Source of the DNA: JBIOHP01 sp044449065
GTDB lineage: Bacteria; Bacteroidota; Ignavibacteria; UBA10030; SZUA-254
Assembly: GCA_044449065.1 (NCBI GenBank)
Contig: JBIOHP010000002.1
Location: 186,001 to 250,000, forward strand
DNA length: 64,000 nucleotides
Direction of reading: 5' to 3'
A model generated the notes under the pieces. It saw only the letters and a list, made by a program, of their open reading frames with translations. It was not told the DNA's origin and did not search any database. The position numbers and the translations under genes were made by a program. Positions 33,874 through 43,670 of this stretch are shown piece by piece (positions within the stretch are counted from its first letter, which is position 1; each line of letters begins with the position of its first letter).

Positions 33874-35097
33874 TTACTCGTATCGCAAAGCGTCAACGGG
33901 ATCCATTTTAGAAGCCCGGTTGGCAGGCATGAAACCGGATACTACGCCAACCGCCAACGATATAAAAATCGCAAGGAATACAACGGATAACGGCATCGCA
34001 GTCGGCAATATTTGATCGGCAATCAAACTTAACGGATACGCGATTCCCAAGCCGATCAAACCGCCGATCAGGCAAATGACGGCAGATTCGACGAGAAATT
34101 GGAAGAGAATCGTTCTTCGCCGCGCTCCAAGGGCTTTCCGTATGCCGATCTCCTTCGTCCGCTCGGTGACGGAAACATACATGATATTCATAATGCCGAT
34201 ACCGCCGACGAAAAGCGATAAGCCGGTGATGAAGAATCCGATGCTCGCAATGATAGCGGTAAACGTGCCAAAAATCCTGAGGAGAATATCCTGCTCATTG
34301 ATGCTAAAATCATCCTCCTGGTTCGGTTTCAACTCGCGGACATTGCGCATGATCCCTCGCATTTCTTCCCTCGCTTCATCGAGCTCGACATTCTTTGCAA
34401 CACGCACGCTCAGCGTAACATCGCGGCGCGTGCCGAATTGATTCATAAATGCGAGAACGGGAATAATGACCCTGTTATCCGATGTGAACGAACCGAACAT
34501 CCCTCCCTGTTTTTCCATAACCCCGAGGACTTTAAAGGGGAATCCGCCCACCTGGATATTTTGTCCGAGCGGGTCGATTCCGATAAACAATTCTTCGGCA
34601 ACATTCGCGCCTATAACACACACAGGCCTGCCGCCATCGGATTCCTCCGGGGAAAAAAATCTCCCATCTGCGATAGTTGTGCCGGAAGCATATTGATAAT
34701 CGCTGTTTGTGCCGGAGATAAACGCGCCGCTCATCACCCGCGAACCGGCATGAACATCGCGCATCGTTCCCACGGAAATAGAGACTGCGTCGACCGTTGT
34801 CGCATGCTGCGAAATATATTTTGCGTACTCGATTTTCATATTCCGCCGGTTGCGGTACTTCCACCATTCATCGCCGCCGCCCCAGGCAAATTTTTGGATG
34901 TACAATACCTTGGCGCCGAATGCGCTCGCGCTTTTCTGGAATGCCCGATCCACACCCTCGATCGCCGTCGCCATTAGAGTAACGGAAACAATGCCAATCA
35001 CAATGCCGAGTGTGGTCAACACGGAGCGCATCTTATTCGCGCGTATGGCGCGGAATGCTATCCGTAATCCTTCTTTAACTTCCAGAAAAAAATTCAT
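33874..35097 (-). CDS. MacB-type ABC transporter permease (first paralogue)
   Basis: A 407-residue permease with the same topology: N-terminal helix (about 25-45), periplasmic domain and three C-terminal helices, ending DPVDALRYE. The coupling loop is TERTKEIGIRKALGARRRTI. It starts 6 bp after the ATPase stop, the closest link, so it is the most likely direct partner of that ATPase. Divergence from the other two permeases suggests a heteromeric transporter; this is inference. Confidence 0.92.
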   Translation of the reverse strand: MNFFLEVKEGLRIAFRAIRANKMRSVLTTLGIVIGIVSVTLMATAIEGVDRAFQKSASAFGAKVLYIQKFAWGGGDEWWKYRNRRNMKIEYAKYISQHATTVDAVSISVGTMRDVHAGSRVMSGAFISGTNSDYQYASGTTIADGRFFSPEESDGGRPVCVIGANVAEELFIGIDPLGQNIQVGGFPFKVLGVMEKQGGMFGSFTSDNRVIIPVLAFMNQFGTRRDVTLSVRVAKNVELDEAREEMRGIMRNVRELKPNQEDDFSINEQDILLRIFGTFTAIIASIGFFITGLSLFVGGIGIMNIMYVSVTERTKEIGIRKALGARRRTILFQFLVESAVICLIGGLIGLGIAYPLSLIADQILPTAMPLSVVFLAIFISLAVGVVSGFMPANRASKMDPVDALRYE

Positions 35098-35103
35098 GTT
35101 CGA

Positions 35104-35829
35104 TTACGATGCTGTTGCAACAAGACTTTTCTTACGATCGACGAGTTCATCGCTGGCAATGACGCCGTCGCGGATACGGATAATGCGATGGGCATGTTCG
35201 GCGATGTATTCTTCATGAGTTACCAAAATAACCGTATTTCCCTGCTCGTGAATCAACTCAAAAAGAGCCATGATTTCATCGCCCGTTTTGGAATCGAGAT
35301 TCCCGGTTGGTTCATCTGCAAGGATAATAGAAGGTTTTGTCACCAGGGCGCGAGCGACTGCAACACGCTGGCGCTGTCCGCCGGAAAGCTCGTTCGGTTT
35401 ATGGGTAACACGGTCTTTCAAACCGACCTGCGATAAGGATTCCACCGCACGGTGGCGCCGGTCTGCCGATGAAACTCCGGCATAAATAAGGGGCAATTCA
35501 ACGTTGTGCAGCGCGTTCGACCGGGGAAGCAGGTTGAAGGTTTGAAACACAAAACCGATTTCCCTGTTCCTGATCTTGGCGAGGTCGTTATCGTTCATAT
35601 CGCTTACATTCACGCCGTTAAATTCATAGAGACCCGACGTCGGCGTATCCAGGCATCCGATAATATTCATCAACGTCGATTTTCCGGAGCCCGAGGGACC
35701 CATGATTGCGACATATTCATTTTTCCTGATTTGCAGTGAGACCCCGTGCAGCGCCAGAACCTGCTCGGCGGTACCCATGTCATACGATTTTACGATTTGT
35801 TGTAAATTGATTACAATTGCATTTTCCAT
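35104..35829 (-). CDS. MacB/LolD-type ABC transporter ATP-binding protein
   Basis: A 241-residue ATPase. Walker A is GPSGSGKST (residues 44-52), the signature [15 protein letters not shown], Walker [14 protein letters not shown] and the switch His lies in VILVTHEE. It energises the neighbouring MacB-type permeases. The frame extends to 35895, overlapping the fusion-protein gene, but the ATG at 35829 has a GGAG ribosome site and gives the normal family N-terminus ([15 protein letters not shown]), so it is chosen. It is the only ATPase for three permeases. Confidence 0.94.
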   Translation of the reverse strand: MENAIVINLQQIVKSYDMGTAEQVLALHGVSLQIRKNEYVAIMGPSGSGKSTLMNIIGCLDTPTSGLYEFNGVNVSDMNDNDLAKIRNREIGFVFQTFNLLPRSNALHNVELPLIYAGVSSADRRHRAVESLSQVGLKDRVTHKPNELSGGQRQRVAVARALVTKPSIILADEPTGNLDSKTGDEIMALFELIHEQGNTVILVTHEEYIAEHAHRIIRIRDGVIASDELVDRKKSLVATAS

Positions 35830-35845
35830 GGTTTCTCCGTTCGGG

Positions 35846-37105
35846 TCACGACGTTTGTTTATCGCCGGCTCCCGGCTTGGGTTTATTATTTTCAACTTTC
35901 ACTTTCGTCCCATCCTCCAACTCGCGGTTGATCGCTTTATAGCTGCCGGAGATTACTTCTTTCCCCTCCTGGAGACTGGAAGTCACTTCAACAAAGGAAT
36001 CATCGGCGATACCGCGTTTCACCTCAATTGCTTTCGCAACGCCGTTTTCCACCACGAAAATTACCTCGCGCGGTTTTTCGACTTTTTGTTTTATTCGCGT
36101 ATCGTTCTTCGCCATATCATCCTTTTGTTCATCCGGAGTCATTTCCTTTTTCTTGTCGAGCGACCGGACTGTTACACTTTGAATGGGAACTGTCATAACG
36201 TTCAGCTTCGTCTCGGTTTCAATCGTTGCCGTCATCGACATTCCGGGACGGAGGGTCGCATTTTCATTGCTGATTCTGATCTTCACGAGAAAATTTGTCA
36301 CCTCTTCCTGGGTTCCCTGACCTGTCGTGGTTCCGGTGTTGGCTATTTCATACACAATGGCGTTGAATTTTCTATCCGGAAATGCATCGACAGATATGCG
36401 CGCAGTATCACCGACCGAAATATTCGTCACATCGTTCTCGCTTACATTGACGCGCGCTTCCATGCGGGAAAGATCGGCGACGGTCATCACGGTTGTGCCC
36501 TGAAACTGGCTGGTGCCCAGTACGCGTTCGCCAAGCTCGACCTGCAACTGACTCACTATACCATCCATCGGCGCGTAGATGGTAGTCTTGCGGAGACTTT
36601 CATCCGCCTGATTTAATCCCGCAAGCGATTGATTGTAGGAACCGCTGGCAACATCGAAATTGGTTTTTGCCAATTCCAGTTCGGACGAGGAGATCAACCC
36701 TTTGGCAAACAAACCGGTCGAACGCTTATATTCCGATTCAGCGCGATCTCGGCTCGCCTTGGCGGAGAGGAGACCAGCATTTGCCTGATCTCGCATCGCG
36801 ATGTAGATATCAGGTTTAATCTTCATCATGAGATCGCCTTTTTTCACTTTCATTCCCTCTTTAACAGGAAGCTGAATGATCTCACCGCTCACTTCAGGTG
36901 TAATAACCACCTGCACTTCAGGCGAGATTTTGCCTGTCGCGGTGACCGATTGGGTGATTGTGCGGCGTGATATCTTTTCGGTCTGCACCGATACCACGAC
37001 TTCGCGCTTACTCCCCAAAACAACCAGGAGAACCAGAACAATTAACACTGCCCCGATAAGTGAGAAAATTATGACTTTCTTTTTAGATTTTTTATTGTTT
37101 GCCAT
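35846..37105 (-). CDS. Periplasmic membrane fusion protein (MacA/HlyD type)
   Basis: A 419-residue adaptor. It has an N-terminal anchor helix (residues 9-28), a lipoyl-like half ([20 protein letters not shown]), a coiled-coil hairpin (about 95-185), the second lipoyl half ([18 protein letters not shown]) and a beta-barrel domain. It links the inner-membrane permeases to the TolC-type channel encoded 24 bp upstream. A charged insertion near 325-365 ([14 protein letters not shown]) is unusual for the family and may be a species-specific loop. Confidence 0.93.
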   Translation of the reverse strand: MANNKKSKKKVIIFSLIGAVLIVLVLLVVLGSKREVVVSVQTEKISRRTITQSVTATGKISPEVQVVITPEVSGEIIQLPVKEGMKVKKGDLMMKIKPDIYIAMRDQANAGLLSAKASRDRAESEYKRSTGLFAKGLISSSELELAKTNFDVASGSYNQSLAGLNQADESLRKTTIYAPMDGIVSQLQVELGERVLGTSQFQGTTVMTVADLSRMEARVNVSENDVTNISVGDTARISVDAFPDRKFNAIVYEIANTGTTTGQGTQEEVTNFLVKIRISNENATLRPGMSMTATIETETKLNVMTVPIQSVTVRSLDKKKEMTPDEQKDDMAKNDTRIKQKVEKPREVIFVVENGVAKAIEVKRGIADDSFVEVTSSLQEGKEVISGSYKAINRELEDGTKVKVENNKPKPGAGDKQTS

Positions 37106-37129
37106 GAGATACTCCGTTTTTAAATTATA

Positions 37130-38488
37130 TTATCGCGCTAAGGTGCCCATCGCGAGTTCAAGATTCTTTTTCGCGAGGAGAAAATCGTTTACTGCGTTAA
37201 CTTTATTGCTCATCGCAGTCGTATAATTAGCTGTTGCCAATTGGAGATCGAGAATTGTTCCCGAACCAAGACTATATTTCTCTTCAGCAATTTTTTTATC
37301 CATCGTCGATGATACAACGCTTGTTTGTGTGCTGATCACCTCTCTCTCAAACGCCTCAAGATCGAGCAATGCCTTCCGGAGATCAACCGTCACTGTCAGT
37401 TGGCTCTGTTGAACTTTAAGCTCGGCGTTCTGTTGTTGCACTTGAGCGGTTTGTATTCCGGTTTGAGTTTGGAACCCGTTAAAAATCGGCAAGCTCACAT
37501 TCAATCCCACTGAAAGACTTCGGTTGTCCTTCAGGGTGTTAAAGGCGTCGTTATTTAAACCATAATTTGCCGAAGCGCTGACTGTTGGAAAATAAGCGGC
37601 TTTCGCTGATGAAGCTGCCGCTTCGGAACTGTTGAAACTCGCAATATTCGAAAGATGATCGGGACGTTTTTCGATTGCTTGCGCAACCAGACTTTTAAAA
37701 TCTTTGTATTGAGCATTCAATGCCGGAAATTCTGTCGTATCAATATCAGTTGGGATGCCGGAAAAATCAAACTGGTACGCGGTATCAAGCGGGACTCCAA
37801 GATAAGCAAGAACGTCGGCTTTGGCTTTTTCAAAATTATTCTGCGCCTGGATTAACGTAAACTCATCCTGTCCAACAATTGTTTGCTGCCGGTAAACGTC
37901 TGCAATAGCCACCGCGCCCACCTTGTTCGATTCCTTAATTCGTTCAAGCTGCCCCCTGGCTTGAATGAGATTATCTTCACTGACTTTCATTATTTCATAG
38001 TTTTTCACAACAGTAAGGAAAAGCTGATGCGTGCCATAAATCGTCGCCTGTTGCTGACGCGTATATCCAAAAGCGGCTGCGTCTTCGATCGCCTGCGCGC
38101 TTTTGTAATTATAGTTTGTTACGAAACCGTTGAACAACGTCATGCGACTTTGTAAGCCAGTACTGACTGTGTTAAAGGCATCGTTCGTAGTGCCACCCGC
38201 CGTGGGAATGGGCACATTATTAATATAGGTAACGCCGCCTGCGGAGTTCTTCCAGGTTAATTGCCTGCTAAATCCGCCGATAAATGAGAGATTGGGCAAA
38301 AAATTTCCAAAAGATGAGAGGGCACCGGATTGCGCCAGATCAACACTATTCTTTGCCAGGACAAGTGTTTGATTTTTTTCAAGCGCAAGTTGTACAGCAG
38401 ATTCCAGTGTCAGAATTTTGGAATCTTGTGCTACTGCTGCATTAAAAGCTAAAAAGCACAAAAACATTATGGTGAACGTTATTTTCAT
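37130..38488 (-). CDS. TolC-family outer membrane efflux protein
   Basis: A 452-residue outer membrane channel subunit with a signal peptide (residues 1-20), two repeated outer membrane efflux domains rich in long helices (ALEKNQTLVLAKNSVDLAQ and similar) and the typical ending VNAVNDFLLAKKNLELAMG. It forms the exit duct for the adjacent ABC exporter. It is the first gene of the operon; AAGGAGA provides a strong ribosome site. Confidence 0.93.
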   Translation of the reverse strand: MKITFTIMFLCFLAFNAAVAQDSKILTLESAVQLALEKNQTLVLAKNSVDLAQSGALSSFGNFLPNLSFIGGFSRQLTWKNSAGGVTYINNVPIPTAGGTTNDAFNTVSTGLQSRMTLFNGFVTNYNYKSAQAIEDAAAFGYTRQQQATIYGTHQLFLTVVKNYEIMKVSEDNLIQARGQLERIKESNKVGAVAIADVYRQQTIVGQDEFTLIQAQNNFEKAKADVLAYLGVPLDTAYQFDFSGIPTDIDTTEFPALNAQYKDFKSLVAQAIEKRPDHLSNIASFNSSEAAASSAKAAYFPTVSASANYGLNNDAFNTLKDNRSLSVGLNVSLPIFNGFQTQTGIQTAQVQQQNAELKVQQSQLTVTVDLRKALLDLEAFEREVISTQTSVVSSTMDKKIAEEKYSLGSGTILDLQLATANYTTAMSNKVNAVNDFLLAKKNLELAMGTLAR

Positions 38489-38553
38489 TGAAATCTCCTT
38501 AGATTCAAAGATTATTTCGGGGATATGTCCCTGTTGATATTTAATTAACGTAA

Positions 38554-38566
38554 TTTTGTGACAAAA
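38554..38566. promoter_or_regulatory. Palindromic operator-like site upstream of the efflux operon
   Basis: TTTTGT-G-ACAAAA, a 13-bp dyad, lies 66 bp upstream of the tolC-type start. It could bind a TetR- or MarR-type repressor, but no such regulator is encoded nearby. Confidence 0.3.
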
Positions 38567-38595
38567 GTTGCATTAAGATGTGAGTTATTGCCTAT

Positions 38596-39999
38596 TTATT
38601 TTAACACTTTATCCTTGTTTTTTAAGAGAAATTCGAGCGCAGCGTCATGTTCGTTGGGGATGTTCCCCTCTAATACAGCTTCCTCGATCATGGTTTTTAA
38701 TATCCCCACTATCGGGCCGGGGGGTATCATGCAAACCTGCATAATTTCATCGCCTTTCACAGGCGGCTGCCAGTTTCGCAGCCGATCTTTTTCTTCGACT
38801 TCCTTCATCTTCTGGATAACGAGGTCGTAATTCTTTAGATAGCGCGATACCCGTTGCGGATTTTGGGATGTTATATCCGCCCGGCACAGTTTCATCAAGT
38901 CGTCGATTTCCTCCCCTGATTCAAACAGGAGCCGGCGCACAGCAGAATCGGTCACCACCTCGCTGACCAGCACCATGGGACGGAGATGAAGACGGACGAG
39001 TTTTTCGACATAGGGAAGCTTATCCATCGGCAACCGCAAACGCCGAAAGACAGATTTCATCATCCTTGCGCCAAGGTCTTCATGACCGTGAAAAGTCCAC
39101 CCGACGTCTTCTTTGAACGCCTTGGTCATCGGTTTTGCAATGTCGTGAACGAGAGCGGTAAATCGAAGCCAGACATTATCCGTCTGCGCGCAGATATTAT
39201 CGATGACTTTGAGTGAATGTAAAAATACATCTTTGTGGTGATAATCTTTTCTCTGTTCAACGCCTACCATCTGATCAAGCTCCGGGAACATCAGTTTGGA
39301 AAGACCGGTCTGGTGCAGAAGTAAAAGACCAACCGAGGGTTTAGGAGAGCCGAGAATTTTCATAAACTCATCGCTGATTCGTTCTTGCGAGACGATGGAG
39401 ATTCGCGCAGCCATCTCTTTAATCGCATTGAGAGCAACCGGATCAATCGTAAATTGTAATTGGGATGCAAACCGTAGCGCGCGCATCATTCGCAAAGGAT
39501 CGTCATCGAATGTCTTCTGCGGTTCCAGCGGCGTGCGGATAAGCTTATGATGCAAATCTTTTTGACCGTCAAATGCATCAATCAGTTCGCCGAATTTTTT
39601 ATGATTGATAGACGCCGCGATCGCATTGATGGTAAAATCGCGGCGTGAGAGATCGCTTTCAAGGGTTGCGCGTTGCACCGAGGGTTTGCGCGAGCCCGCC
39701 TCGTATTGTTCTTCGCGCGCGGAGACGAATTCTAATTTTCCGTCCTCAAGCGGAAGCATCGCCGTCCCGAATTTTTCATACACAACGATATTTTTAATAT
39801 GAAACGCATCGGCGACTTTGCGGGCAAACCCGACGCCGTCCCCCACTACCACGATATCGATATCATGGCAATCCTTTCCCAATAACATATCGCGCACGTA
39901 TCCGCCGACAACGTATGCCTCGATCTTATTTTCATCTGCTATGGCGCCTATGCGGCGCAGATAAGGATTGATAATTTCAATATGTTTCCTTGAAGACAA
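38596..39999 (-). CDS. cca: CCA-adding tRNA nucleotidyltransferase with HD domain
   Basis: A 467-residue class II nucleotidyltransferase. The head domain shows GGYVRDMLLG (residues 32-41) and the metal-binding DIDIVVVGD, followed by the basic RRDFTINAIA motif and the DDPLRMMRALRFA region. A C-terminal HD domain is present (HKDVFLHSLKVI ... LVHDIAKPM). It adds or repairs the 3' CCA of tRNAs; the HD part often gives phosphohydrolase activity. A poly(A) polymerase role cannot be excluded from sequence. Confidence 0.9.
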   Translation of the reverse strand: MSSRKHIEIINPYLRRIGAIADENKIEAYVVGGYVRDMLLGKDCHDIDIVVVGDGVGFARKVADAFHIKNIVVYEKFGTAMLPLEDGKLEFVSAREEQYEAGSRKPSVQRATLESDLSRRDFTINAIAASINHKKFGELIDAFDGQKDLHHKLIRTPLEPQKTFDDDPLRMMRALRFASQLQFTIDPVALNAIKEMAARISIVSQERISDEFMKILGSPKPSVGLLLLHQTGLSKLMFPELDQMVGVEQRKDYHHKDVFLHSLKVIDNICAQTDNVWLRFTALVHDIAKPMTKAFKEDVGWTFHGHEDLGARMMKSVFRRLRLPMDKLPYVEKLVRLHLRPMVLVSEVVTDSAVRRLLFESGEEIDDLMKLCRADITSQNPQRVSRYLKNYDLVIQKMKEVEEKDRLRNWQPPVKGDEIMQVCMIPPGPIVGILKTMIEEAVLEGNIPNEHDAALEFLLKNKDKVLK

Positions 40000-40050
40000 C
40001 TCTTCGCCTCTTCCTAGTTACAATAAACAGTCAGGATGTTGATAACACTA

Positions 40051-41043
40051 TTATAATTTAAAACTTTGTTGTTTAATTGCTTCGATAATTCTTCCGGCAA
40101 CTTCCAGAGCTTTCAATCCGTCGGCGCCCGTGACGACAGGTTCCGCGCCGTTTTGAATAACAGAAATAAATGATTCTAATTCATATTTAAGCGCATTGAT
40201 CTCTTTAATTTCCGGCTGTTCGTAAATGATCTTCCGCTTCGTCGTCCCTGATTCAATTTCGCCTAACATCATGGTGGAACGCGTTTGAGGATCATTCGAA
40301 TCAAGCAGGCGAAAGACTTCTGCCAAACCATCGGAGAAATCGACGGAGATGTAGGCGTCCTTTTGGAACATTCGCATTTTACGCATTTTCTTTTGCGAGA
40401 TACGGCTCGCCGTAACGTTGGCAACGCACCCATTTCCAAATTGCAAGCGGGCGTTCGCTATATCGATGGAATCCGATACCACGGAAATGCCGTTCGCCCG
40501 AATTTCGCCCACCTCGGATTTCACCAGACTCATGATGATATCGATATCGTGTATCATCAGGTCTAACACGACGTCTACATCTGTGCCGCGCGGGTTAAAT
40601 TGCGCAAGCCGATGCGATTCAACAAACATTGGAGCGAGATTATATTTTTCAAGGGCGAGTAACGCTGGATTAAACCGCTCGATATGTCCCACCTGGATTT
40701 TGCAATGATGTTTGTTCGCGAGACTCACTAATTCACGAGCTTCCTCGACTGTTGCTGTGATAGGTTTCTCAATCAGGATGTGGATACCTCGTTGAAGAGC
40801 TTTCTTCGCTATTTCATAGTGGGCGCGTGTTGCCGCCGCGATACTGAGGGCTTTAACGTTTGATAGCAGCTCATCGAGCGATTGAAACGCAGAGCATTGA
40901 AACTCCTCTGCCGCTGAACGCATCCGTTCATTATCGATATCGGTAACACCGATGAGTTGAGCGTTTTCTATCGAGGAATACATCTTCGCATGAAGCGAGC
41001 CCAATCGTCCGACGCCAACAACGCCTACGGGTAATTTATTCAT
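40051..41043 (-). CDS. Gfo/Idh/MocA-family oxidoreductase
   Basis: A 330-residue NAD(P)-dependent dehydrogenase. The N-terminal Rossmann fold starts VGVVGVGRLGSLHAKMYS, and EKPITATVEEA carries the conserved Lys-Pro. GHIERFNPALLAL and DLMIHDIDIIMSLV resemble UDP-N-acetylglucosamine 3-dehydrogenase-like proteins often found next to lipid A genes, but the substrate is not certain. It stands alone on the minus strand between cca and a repeat-bearing gap. Confidence 0.85.
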   Translation of the reverse strand: MNKLPVGVVGVGRLGSLHAKMYSSIENAQLIGVTDIDNERMRSAAEEFQCSAFQSLDELLSNVKALSIAAATRAHYEIAKKALQRGIHILIEKPITATVEEARELVSLANKHHCKIQVGHIERFNPALLALEKYNLAPMFVESHRLAQFNPRGTDVDVVLDLMIHDIDIIMSLVKSEVGEIRANGISVVSDSIDIANARLQFGNGCVANVTASRISQKKMRKMRMFQKDAYISVDFSDGLAEVFRLLDSNDPQTRSTMMLGEIESGTTKRKIIYEQPEIKEINALKYELESFISVIQNGAEPVVTGADGLKALEVAGRIIEAIKQQSFKL

Positions 41044-41130
41044 GATCGTTTAATGGTAGTGGTAATGGATATTGCTGAAATTGGGAATCCAAATTCTGTA
41101 ATTTTGATTCTAATAATTTTAATACGCCCA

Positions 41131-41198
41131 TCCGGTGACCGGCCCGGCTTCGCCGATCTGGTGACCAGCCCGTTCGGTCAGGCGGGTCGGCTACTACA
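41131..41198. repeat. GTAGTAGCCG dispersed repeat, truncated copy
   Basis: TCCGGTGACCGGCCCGGCTT, then CGCCGATCTGGTGACCAGCC and GGCGGGTCGGCTACTAC. The right two-thirds match 49838-49935 closely; the GTAGTAGCCG start is missing. Confidence 0.65.
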
Positions 41199-41221
41199 CC
41201 ATTTTATTTTTTGGGATCTGA

Positions 41222-42733
41222 TTACTTCACCTTATATACGGTATAATACATCGGTTGCGGGTGAGCTAATTCCAATTGATACATCACCCGCGTAAATACC
41301 GGCGTTAAACCCGGATCATTATTCAACGCATTCATATCAGTCGATCGGTGAACAATATATCCGGCATGTTGCTGCAAGTATAATTTTTCCTGATACATCC
41401 GTTCTACCGTATACCCCTTGCGGAAGTATTCGAGAATCGACGGCGAAACCAACCCCGCCGCATCGCAAATCGGGCGCTCTGAGTAATATCCGATTGCGCC
41501 GACGTCAGCAGCAAAAATTACCGTACCGGGCGGAGTATTTCTGTTGAACCATTTCCCGATGGGTATCAGGCAGTCATCCATCCCTTGCTCAAAAACCTGG
41601 ATGCCGGGCTTTACGATGAGATTATACGCGACCTGATTTTGAAGCATAATGAATGCCGAGAGAACCATCATTGCTACATACGAGTACCTGCTCCACCGTG
41701 ATTGGTTAAATATTTTATAGAAATACAAGTACGAAAATATTACTATAAACGGCGTTACGATCAGAAGATACCGCGAAATAATGTTCACACCCTTGAGGCA
41801 ATATAATAGAGAGATCAACACTACCCAGCTCAGGGGAACAAAACTTTGCCTGAACAGGTAAAATCGTTCGCCCTCTCGTTCTTCATCGCTCTGATCGGTG
41901 GATTTTGGACTCATCGCGAGGAACAGTATAGAGAAAACTAAAATAATAACGGAGACCCCGTCGGATAAAATCAATGTTCGTCCAAAATCAAAGAATGTGT
42001 ACCCTGCGTCCACCAGGTCGAAATTGGGATTTGATTTAGCGAACATGGTGTTTGGAAATATAGCGCCGAACGTATGATACGCGTACACCATCCAGGGCAG
42101 AATCAATGCGATAAATACGATGAGAAATCCCGAAATTAATTTCAATGCCCGCCGCTTATCGACAGAATTAATATACACATCGATCATGATGAGGGGCACC
42201 AACAGCCATCCTTCGGGACGGACCAGCGTGAAGAGAGCGGTAAAAAAGAGCGAGAGGAAATACTCATTCCTTATACAAAACCATGCGATAGTCAGCACAA
42301 GCAAGACCGCAAAGGAGGTTTCCATGCCCGTACCCGCCCATCGCAGGAACCAGACATTCATGGAAAAGGCGAGTGTTGCGAATAATGCTACATACCCATC
42401 GCGGATAATCTCGAACGTAAGATAATAAAAGAGTGTAAGCGCCCCGCACGCCGCAACAAGATCGAGCGCTTTTGCCGCTATGTACGGATCAATATTGAAT
42501 AAATTCGCCGAGGCAATGATCATCATCCATAACACACCGGTAATTCCATACGTCGGTTCGCCATAATTAAACGAGAACCCGCCGCCGTGGGCGATATTCT
42601 TCGCGAATTGCATGTAGATGTAGGTATCATCGGGAGTGTAGCTGAAATGCAGCGCAGCAGTGATATAAAAAAACAACACGATCACCGGCAATACGAAAAT
42701 CGCAAGCCGCTTATCTCTTTCGTCCGGCGTCAA
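41222..42733 (-). CDS. GT-C-type membrane glycosyltransferase-like protein
   Basis: A 503-residue protein with about ten transmembrane helices. The first periplasmic loop has YTPDDTYIYMQFAKNIAHGG and SFNYGEPTYGITGVLW, the acidic-loop pattern of the GT39/ArnT-like (RgtA/B/C/D) superfamily. A C-terminal soluble part (ADVGAIGYYSERPICDAAGL) is also common there. It probably transfers a sugar from a lipid-linked donor; acceptor unknown. Its ATG overlaps the stop of the HAD gene by four bases, so the two are coupled. Confidence 0.8.
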   Translation of the reverse strand: MTPDERDKRLAIFVLPVIVLFFYITAALHFSYTPDDTYIYMQFAKNIAHGGGFSFNYGEPTYGITGVLWMMIIASANLFNIDPYIAAKALDLVAACGALTLFYYLTFEIIRDGYVALFATLAFSMNVWFLRWAGTGMETSFAVLLVLTIAWFCIRNEYFLSLFFTALFTLVRPEGWLLVPLIMIDVYINSVDKRRALKLISGFLIVFIALILPWMVYAYHTFGAIFPNTMFAKSNPNFDLVDAGYTFFDFGRTLILSDGVSVIILVFSILFLAMSPKSTDQSDEEREGERFYLFRQSFVPLSWVVLISLLYCLKGVNIISRYLLIVTPFIVIFSYLYFYKIFNQSRWSRYSYVAMMVLSAFIMLQNQVAYNLIVKPGIQVFEQGMDDCLIPIGKWFNRNTPPGTVIFAADVGAIGYYSERPICDAAGLVSPSILEYFRKGYTVERMYQEKLYLQQHAGYIVHRSTDMNALNNDPGLTPVFTRVMYQLELAHPQPMYYTVYKVK

Positions 42734-43404
42734 ACGGCTTTCACTCCCGTTCCGGTGATCCGGGTTTTTATCCAGCGGTCGAAATCTTCAACGTTATGGA
42801 AAAGAAAATCGACATCCATTCCCATCACTTTATCTTTCGCGTACGAGTCCCACACAACGGCTGCGACCGGCACCCCCGCCTCGTGAGCCGCTTTGATATC
42901 GGAAACCGCATCGCCAACCATCAACGCGCGTTCCGGCGGCAGATTAAATTTTTCCAGGATTCTTCGGATGCCCTCCGCCGATGGTTTATGATTGACGACG
43001 TCGGATCCCGTAACAATGATATCGAAATATTTTGTAATCCCGATTAAATCGAGTGTGATAAGCGTCGTACTTCGCCCCTTGCCGGTAAAAACAGCCAAAC
43101 GCAATCCATTTGTTTTTAAAAATTCGAGAATCTCTCTGATCCCTGTAAATATTTCTGCTTTGCCGGGGAAATGCTTTTCGTAATATGAGATAAAATCCTT
43201 CATCGCATTATCAATACGATCCGGTCCCACAAGTCGTTCGATGGCGATTTCCTCGGGCGGTCCGAACATTGCAACAATTTCTTTAGGCGTGTAGGTCTTT
43301 TGGAGGTACTTGCCCGTTACGTGATTAAACGTATCAAAAATAAGAGTATTTGTTTGGGTAAGCGTACCATCAATATCGAAGATTACGCAGGAATATCCGT
43401 TCAT
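42730..43404 (-). CDS. HAD-superfamily phosphatase (phosphoglycolate phosphatase type)
   Basis: A 224-residue hydrolase. Motif I is FDIDGTLTQTN (nucleophile Asp in DIDGT), motif II the Thr in AVFTGKG, motif III Lys in NHKPSAEG, and motif IV GDAVSDIKAA. A helical cap follows motif I, as in phosphoglycolate phosphatase and beta-phosphoglucomutase types. The frame runs up to 43503, but MNGYSCVIFDIDGT at 43404 is the natural start. It overlaps the following membrane glycosyltransferase-like gene by 4 bp. Confidence 0.88.
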   Translation of the reverse strand: MNGYSCVIFDIDGTLTQTNTLIFDTFNHVTGKYLQKTYTPKEIVAMFGPPEEIAIERLVGPDRIDNAMKDFISYYEKHFPGKAEIFTGIREILEFLKTNGLRLAVFTGKGRSTTLITLDLIGITKYFDIIVTGSDVVNHKPSAEGIRRILEKFNLPPERALMVGDAVSDIKAAHEAGVPVAAVVWDSYAKDKVMGMDVDFLFHNVEDFDRWIKTRITGTGVKAV

Positions 43405-43498
43405 AGATATGAAATATAGGAAATACGGGGGGAGATTCAAAACAACGATACAGTTCAAACAATGAAAATTGCTGTATCGGCAGACTGGAAAATAATAG

Positions 43499-43557
43499 AC
43501 CACCCCTTACTCCCCTCCTCGATCGAGGAGGGGAAACCCGCAGGGAGGGGTGGTCGG
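43499..43557. repeat. CCACCCCTTACTCCCCTCC dispersed repeat
   Basis: An inverted repeat: ACCACCCCTTACTCCCCTCC at the start, GGGAGGGGTGGTC at the end, and CCTCGATCGAGG inside. It is related to the ACACACCCC copies near 30.4 kb. Confidence 0.55.
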
Positions 43558-43614
43558 GATCACAACGAAAATTCAAACGGTCTATTTCGTAAAGAGAAAA
43601 TCTATCATCAAACA

Positions 43615-43646
43615 CAAAGCCCCGCACCACACGGCGCAGGGCTTTG
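43615..43646 (-). terminator. Rho-independent terminator of the 1495-residue T9SS gene
   Basis: CAAAGCCC pairs with GGGCTTTG around GC-rich inner steps. It lies 25 bp beyond the stop, but the T run after the stem on the minus strand is short. Confidence 0.65.
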
Positions 43647-43670
43647 AATAACCATGATTCTGAAACGATT

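Noticed and set aside
35830..35895. Longer start for the ABC ATPase
   Set aside because: It overlaps the fusion-protein gene and lacks a ribosome site; the ATG at 35829 has one and fits the family.
41053..41295. Open frame of 80 codons on the plus strand
   Set aside because: It runs through the GTAGTAGCCG repeat and into the antisense of the glycosyltransferase-like gene.
43462..43647. Open frame antisense to the HAD gene's upstream region
   Set aside because: It is made of a dispersed repeat and the terminator of the 1495-residue gene.
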